DNA from: Hartmannibacter diazotrophicus
Lineage (GTDB): Bacteria > Pseudomonadota > Alphaproteobacteria > Rhizobiales > Pleomorphomonadaceae
Direction: 5' to 3'
Length of the DNA stretch: 64,000 bases
Assembly (NCBI RefSeq): GCF_900231165.1
Contig: NZ_LT960614.1
Coordinates: forward strand, 248,001-312,000
In this document: positions 61,470 to 64,000 of the stretch, one piece after another
Layout: every line of letters begins with the position of its first letter
Position numbering within the stretch: the first letter of the stretch is position 1
Notes under the pieces: model-generated
The model's database searches: none
Seen by the model: the letters and a program-made list of their open reading frames with translations, nothing else
Told to the model about the DNA's origin: nothing
Translations under genes and position numbers: made by a program

Positions 61470-61751
61470 TCAAAAATCGACCGCGACGCCCTTGATCTCC
61501 CAGTCGCCATAGCGCACCGGCTCCGGGCCGCCCCGCCCGTCGATCTCGCGCGGCAGGTCGGGAGAACTGGCCGCTGCCCGCCGGGCCTCGGCTTCCTTCA
61601 AGGCGCGCTGCGCGGCCGGCGGCAGATCCTCGAAGCGGCGCGGAGCCGGAGCGACCGCGTCAGCCGAAGAGCCGGCGGCGGCGGTTCCGGCCGGAAACGC
61701 GGCATTCGCATCTGCGCTCGCGGCGGGGTCGGGGTGCTGGCCATCGTTCAT
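61470..61751 (-). CDS. DUF1674 protein (SDHAF4-like succinate dehydrogenase assembly factor)
   Basis: A 93-residue protein with an Ala-rich, probably disordered start and the DUF1674 signature at its C-terminus: [25 protein letters not shown]. The mitochondrial relative SDHAF4 helps mature the flavin subunit of succinate dehydrogenase. It is divergent from htpX. Confidence 0.9.
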   Translation of the reverse strand: MNDGQHPDPAASADANAAFPAGTAAAGSSADAVAPAPRRFEDLPPAAQRALKEAEARRAAASSPDLPREIDGRGGPEPVRYGDWEIKGVAVDF

Positions 61752-61894
61752 TGCTTGCGTCCGTCCATCTTGAGAAACCTTGCTCTCGTCCCCATCCTAT
61801 AGTCCGGAACGGCGGGCGAAAAGAAGCTCTGGCGCAAGGATCGCCAATCATCTTTCCGGTCTGCCGTCTTGTCTTGAAGGAGATGCAGACCACG

Positions 61895-62857
61895 ATGAAT
61901 ATCCTGAAGACCGGGATGCTCCTGGCGGCTATGACGGCCCTTTTCATGGGCGTCGGTTTCCTGATCGGCGGACAGGCGGGCATGATGATTGCCCTTGTCA
62001 TCGCCGTCGGCATGAACCTCTTCAGTTACTGGAACGCCGACAAGATGGTGCTCGCCATGCATGGCGCGCGCGAGGTCGACGCGCGCTCGGCGCCGGACTA
62101 CTACAATCTGGTCGCCGAGCTGGCGCGCCGCGCCGAGTTGCCGATGCCGCGCGTCTACATCATGGACAACCCGCAGCCGAACGCCTTTGCGACGGGCCGC
62201 AATCCCGAAAACGCCGCCGTCGCCGCGACGACCGGTTTGCTTCAGATGCTGAGCCATGACGAGGTCGCCGGCGTGATGGCGCACGAACTGGCGCACATCA
62301 AGCACTACGACACGCTGACGATGACGATCACGGCGACGATCGCCGGCGCGATCTCGATGCTGGCGAATTTCGGCATGTTCTTCGGCGGCAACCGGGACAA
62401 CAACCACCCGCTTGGCTTCGTCGGCATCCTGGTCGCCGCGATCGTCGCACCGCTCGCCGCGGCGCTGGTGCAGATGGCGATCTCGCGAACCCGCGAATAT
62501 TCCGCCGACCGGGGCGGCGCGGAGATTTCCGGCAACCCGATGGCGCTGGCCTCGGCGCTGCAGAAGATCGCGGGCGGTGTCGCGCATGTGCCGAACTACA
62601 ACGCCGAGGCCAACCCGGCCTCCGCGCACATGTTCATCATCAATCCGCTCTCCGGCGAGCGCATGGACAACCTTTTTTCCACCCACCCGGCGACCGAGAA
62701 CCGCATCGCGGCTCTCGTGAAGATCTCGCGCGAAATGGGGACCGGGCCGCAAGGTGGTTCCTTTGACGGCGGGAACGGCGTATCTCCACGGCGCGCTCCC
62801 GGTCCCTGGAACCAGCCGGCAGGGCGCTCAACGTCGCGCCGCGGTCCCTGGGGATGA
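61895..62857 (+). CDS. htpX: Membrane zinc metalloprotease HtpX
   Basis: A 320-residue protease with two N-terminal helices (about 9-45), the zinc motif HELAH at 130-134, a further helix pair and the third ligand Glu in [12 protein letters not shown]. It degrades damaged membrane proteins. A Gly/Pro/Arg-rich tail ends it. I chose ATG 61895, with GGAG about 12 bases upstream; ATG 61883 is too near that site. rsmB starts 5 bases after its stop. Confidence 0.93.
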   Translation: MNILKTGMLLAAMTALFMGVGFLIGGQAGMMIALVIAVGMNLFSYWNADKMVLAMHGAREVDARSAPDYYNLVAELARRAELPMPRVYIMDNPQPNAFATGRNPENAAVAATTGLLQMLSHDEVAGVMAHELAHIKHYDTLTMTITATIAGAISMLANFGMFFGGNRDNNHPLGFVGILVAAIVAPLAAALVQMAISRTREYSADRGGAEISGNPMALASALQKIAGGVAHVPNYNAEANPASAHMFIINPLSGERMDNLFSTHPATENRIAALVKISREMGTGPQGGSFDGGNGVSPRRAPGPWNQPAGRSTSRRGPWG

Positions 62858-62861
62858 TATT

Positions 62862-64000
62862 TTGAACGATGCCAAAGCCCGCCCGTCTTCCTCCAAGGGT
62901 ACGGGCGGGGCCGGAAGGCCGAAGAACAAGCACGGGGGCGCCGCTGGCGGCGCGCGGAAGGATCAGGCCGGTCCGCGCGAAGCCGATCGCACCCCACTGC
63001 CTCCGGGGCATGATCTTCGCGCCCTTTGCGCCGATCTTCTCTCCCTCGTGCGCAAGGGCGAGCTTCTCGACGGCCTGCTCGAGGCAGGCCCGCTGTCGCA
63101 GCGCTTCAATGCGCTTGAGATCAAGGACCGGGCGCTGGTGCGTGCCATCATCGGCACGGCGCTGCGCCGCCACGGCCAGATCGCCGAGGCGATCGCCGCC
63201 TGCCTCGACCGTCCGCTGCCTCAGAAGGCCGGCGCGTTGCAGTCGATCCTGGCGATTGGCGCGGCGCAGGTTCTCTTCATGGATGTCGCCGACCATGCAG
63301 CCATCGACATCGCGGTGGAACTTGCCGGTCGGTCGCGCGATACGGCGAAGTGGAAGGGGCTCACCAACGCCATCCTGCGCCGGCTCCAGCGCGAGCGCGA
63401 TGCGATCCTTGCCCGTCAGGATGAGGCCCGGCTGAACACGCCCGGCTGGCTCTTCGAGGCCTGGGCGAAGGCCTACGGGACCGACACCGCCCGCGCCATC
63501 GCGGCCATGCATCTCGTCGAGCCCAGTCTCGACATCTCCGTCAAGTCGGACCCCGAGGGCTGGCAGGAAAAGCTGGGCGGCAAGCTGCTGCCGACCGGAT
63601 CGATTCGCCTCGTCGCGGCCGGCGGCGTCGACCAGCTTCCCGGCTATGCCGAGGGCGCCTGGTGGGTGCAGGATGCCGCCGCCGCCCTGCCGCCGCTGCT
63701 GCTTGGGGATGTCGCGGGCAAGACCGTTGCCGATCTGTGCGCCGCGCCGGGCGGCAAGACTGCGCTGCTGGCCGCGCGCGGCGCCCATGTCACGGCGGTC
63801 GACCTCTCCGCCCGCCGCCTGAAGCGTCTTTCCGCCAATCTCGACCGGCTGGGTCTTTCCGCTGATGTGGTGACCGCGGACGTCGCGACCTACGCCGGCG
63901 GTCCCTTCGATGCCGTGCTGCTCGACGCACCCTGTTCGGCGACCGGCACGATCCGCCGCCACCCGGATCTGGTGCTCCTGAAAGAACCGTCCGACATCGA
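62862..64000 (+). CDS. rsmB: 16S rRNA (cytosine-C5)-methyltransferase RsmB (partial at right edge)
   Basis: The first 379 residues of an RsmB/Sun-type enzyme; the gene runs past the window. A basic low-complexity start is followed by a NusB-like RNA-binding domain (about 50-175; LEIKDRALVRAIIGTALRRHG) and the SAM-dependent domain with VADLCAAPGGKTALLA and the catalytic DAPCSATGTIRRHPD. It methylates a 16S rRNA cytosine. I read it from TTG at 62862 in a 4-base gap after htpX; other starts within the first 40 codons are possible. Confidence 0.88.
   Translation, partial: MNDAKARPSSSKGTGGAGRPKNKHGGAAGGARKDQAGPREADRTPLPPGHDLRALCADLLSLVRKGELLDGLLEAGPLSQRFNALEIKDRALVRAIIGTALRRHGQIAEAIAACLDRPLPQKAGALQSILAIGAAQVLFMDVADHAAIDIAVELAGRSRDTAKWKGLTNAILRRLQRERDAILARQDEARLNTPGWLFEAWAKAYGTDTARAIAAMHLVEPSLDISVKSDPEGWQEKLGGKLLPTGSIRLVAAGGVDQLPGYAEGAWWVQDAAAALPPLLLGDVAGKTVADLCAAPGGKTALLAARGAHVTAVDLSARRLKRLSANLDRLGLSADVVTADVATYAGGPFDAVLLDAPCSATGTIRRHPDLVLLKEPSDI

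Overview
The window looks like chromosomal DNA of a high-G+C alphaproteobacterium of the Rhizobiales/Hyphomicrobiales. The pointers are PhaA/PhaB/PhaR, a RirA-type iron box before a TonB-ExbBD operon, two CtrA-type boxes (TTAA-N7-TTAA), inositol genes iolD and iolB, the rpmF/mtgA/ispA and DUF1674/htpX/rsmB neighbourhoods, and a pyridoxamine-pyruvate aminotransferase very like the Mesorhizobium enzyme as I remember it. The genus cannot be fixed from sequence alone. I saw no rRNA, CRISPR array, phage or insertion sequence. There is one tRNA (Leu, anticodon CAA).

Left part (1-9.1 kb): a minus-strand operon starts with an AmiC/AmiR-type amide sensor and ANTAR antiterminator, then an L-amino-acid-amidase/prolyl-aminopeptidase-like hydrolase and a peptide-type ABC transporter that runs off the left edge. 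A promoter followed at once by an intrinsic terminator lies in front of amiC, a likely AmiR-controlled attenuator. Next come two divergent catabolic units (a 3-hydroxyisobutyrate-dehydrogenase-like gene and a crotonase; an alpha/beta hydrolase, a GntR regulator and a carboxymuconolactone-decarboxylase-like gene) sharing a perfect 11-bp inverted-repeat operator.

The most notable part is 9.3-25.5 kb. A six-gene minus-strand operon encodes an HpaB-type flavin monooxygenase, an NTF2-like protein, two amidase-signature amidases, a flavin reductase and a homologue of the 2,5-dihydroxypyridine dioxygenase NicX. Beside it lie a BMP-type ABC importer, pyridoxamine-pyruvate aminotransferase, a GntR regulator and a pyridoxine-4-oxidase-like GMC flavoprotein. 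A GGTTG-type motif recurs in both divergent control regions. I infer a vitamin B6 (or other 3-hydroxypyridine) degradation system in which ring hydroxylation para to the 3-OH makes a NicX-type substrate and two amidases then hydrolyse the two C-N bonds of the ring-cleavage product. This would differ from the known B6 pathways.

Centre (25.5-39 kb): an ABC exporter; iolD-iolB without iolE or iolC between them; the potassium-binding protein Kbp; an iron-regulated TonB/ExbD/ExbB operon; a LysR regulator beside a quinone oxidoreductase and an isochorismatase-like hydrolase; a QorB/HxlR pair; tRNA-Leu.

Right part (39-64 kb): mostly housekeeping. It holds a soluble hybrid histidine kinase, a PAS-HTH regulator beside a PAS-PAS chemoreceptor, polyhydroxybutyrate metabolism (phaB, phaA, phaR; later 3-hydroxybutyrate dehydrogenase and a patatin), rpmF, mtgA, ispA, ispG, a Zur-type regulator, an isolated probable immunity protein, an HNH nuclease, a ChaA antiporter, a copper-delivery set (Sco, PCuAC) beside DsbB, a thermonuclease-like protein, DUF1674, htpX and the start of rsmB.
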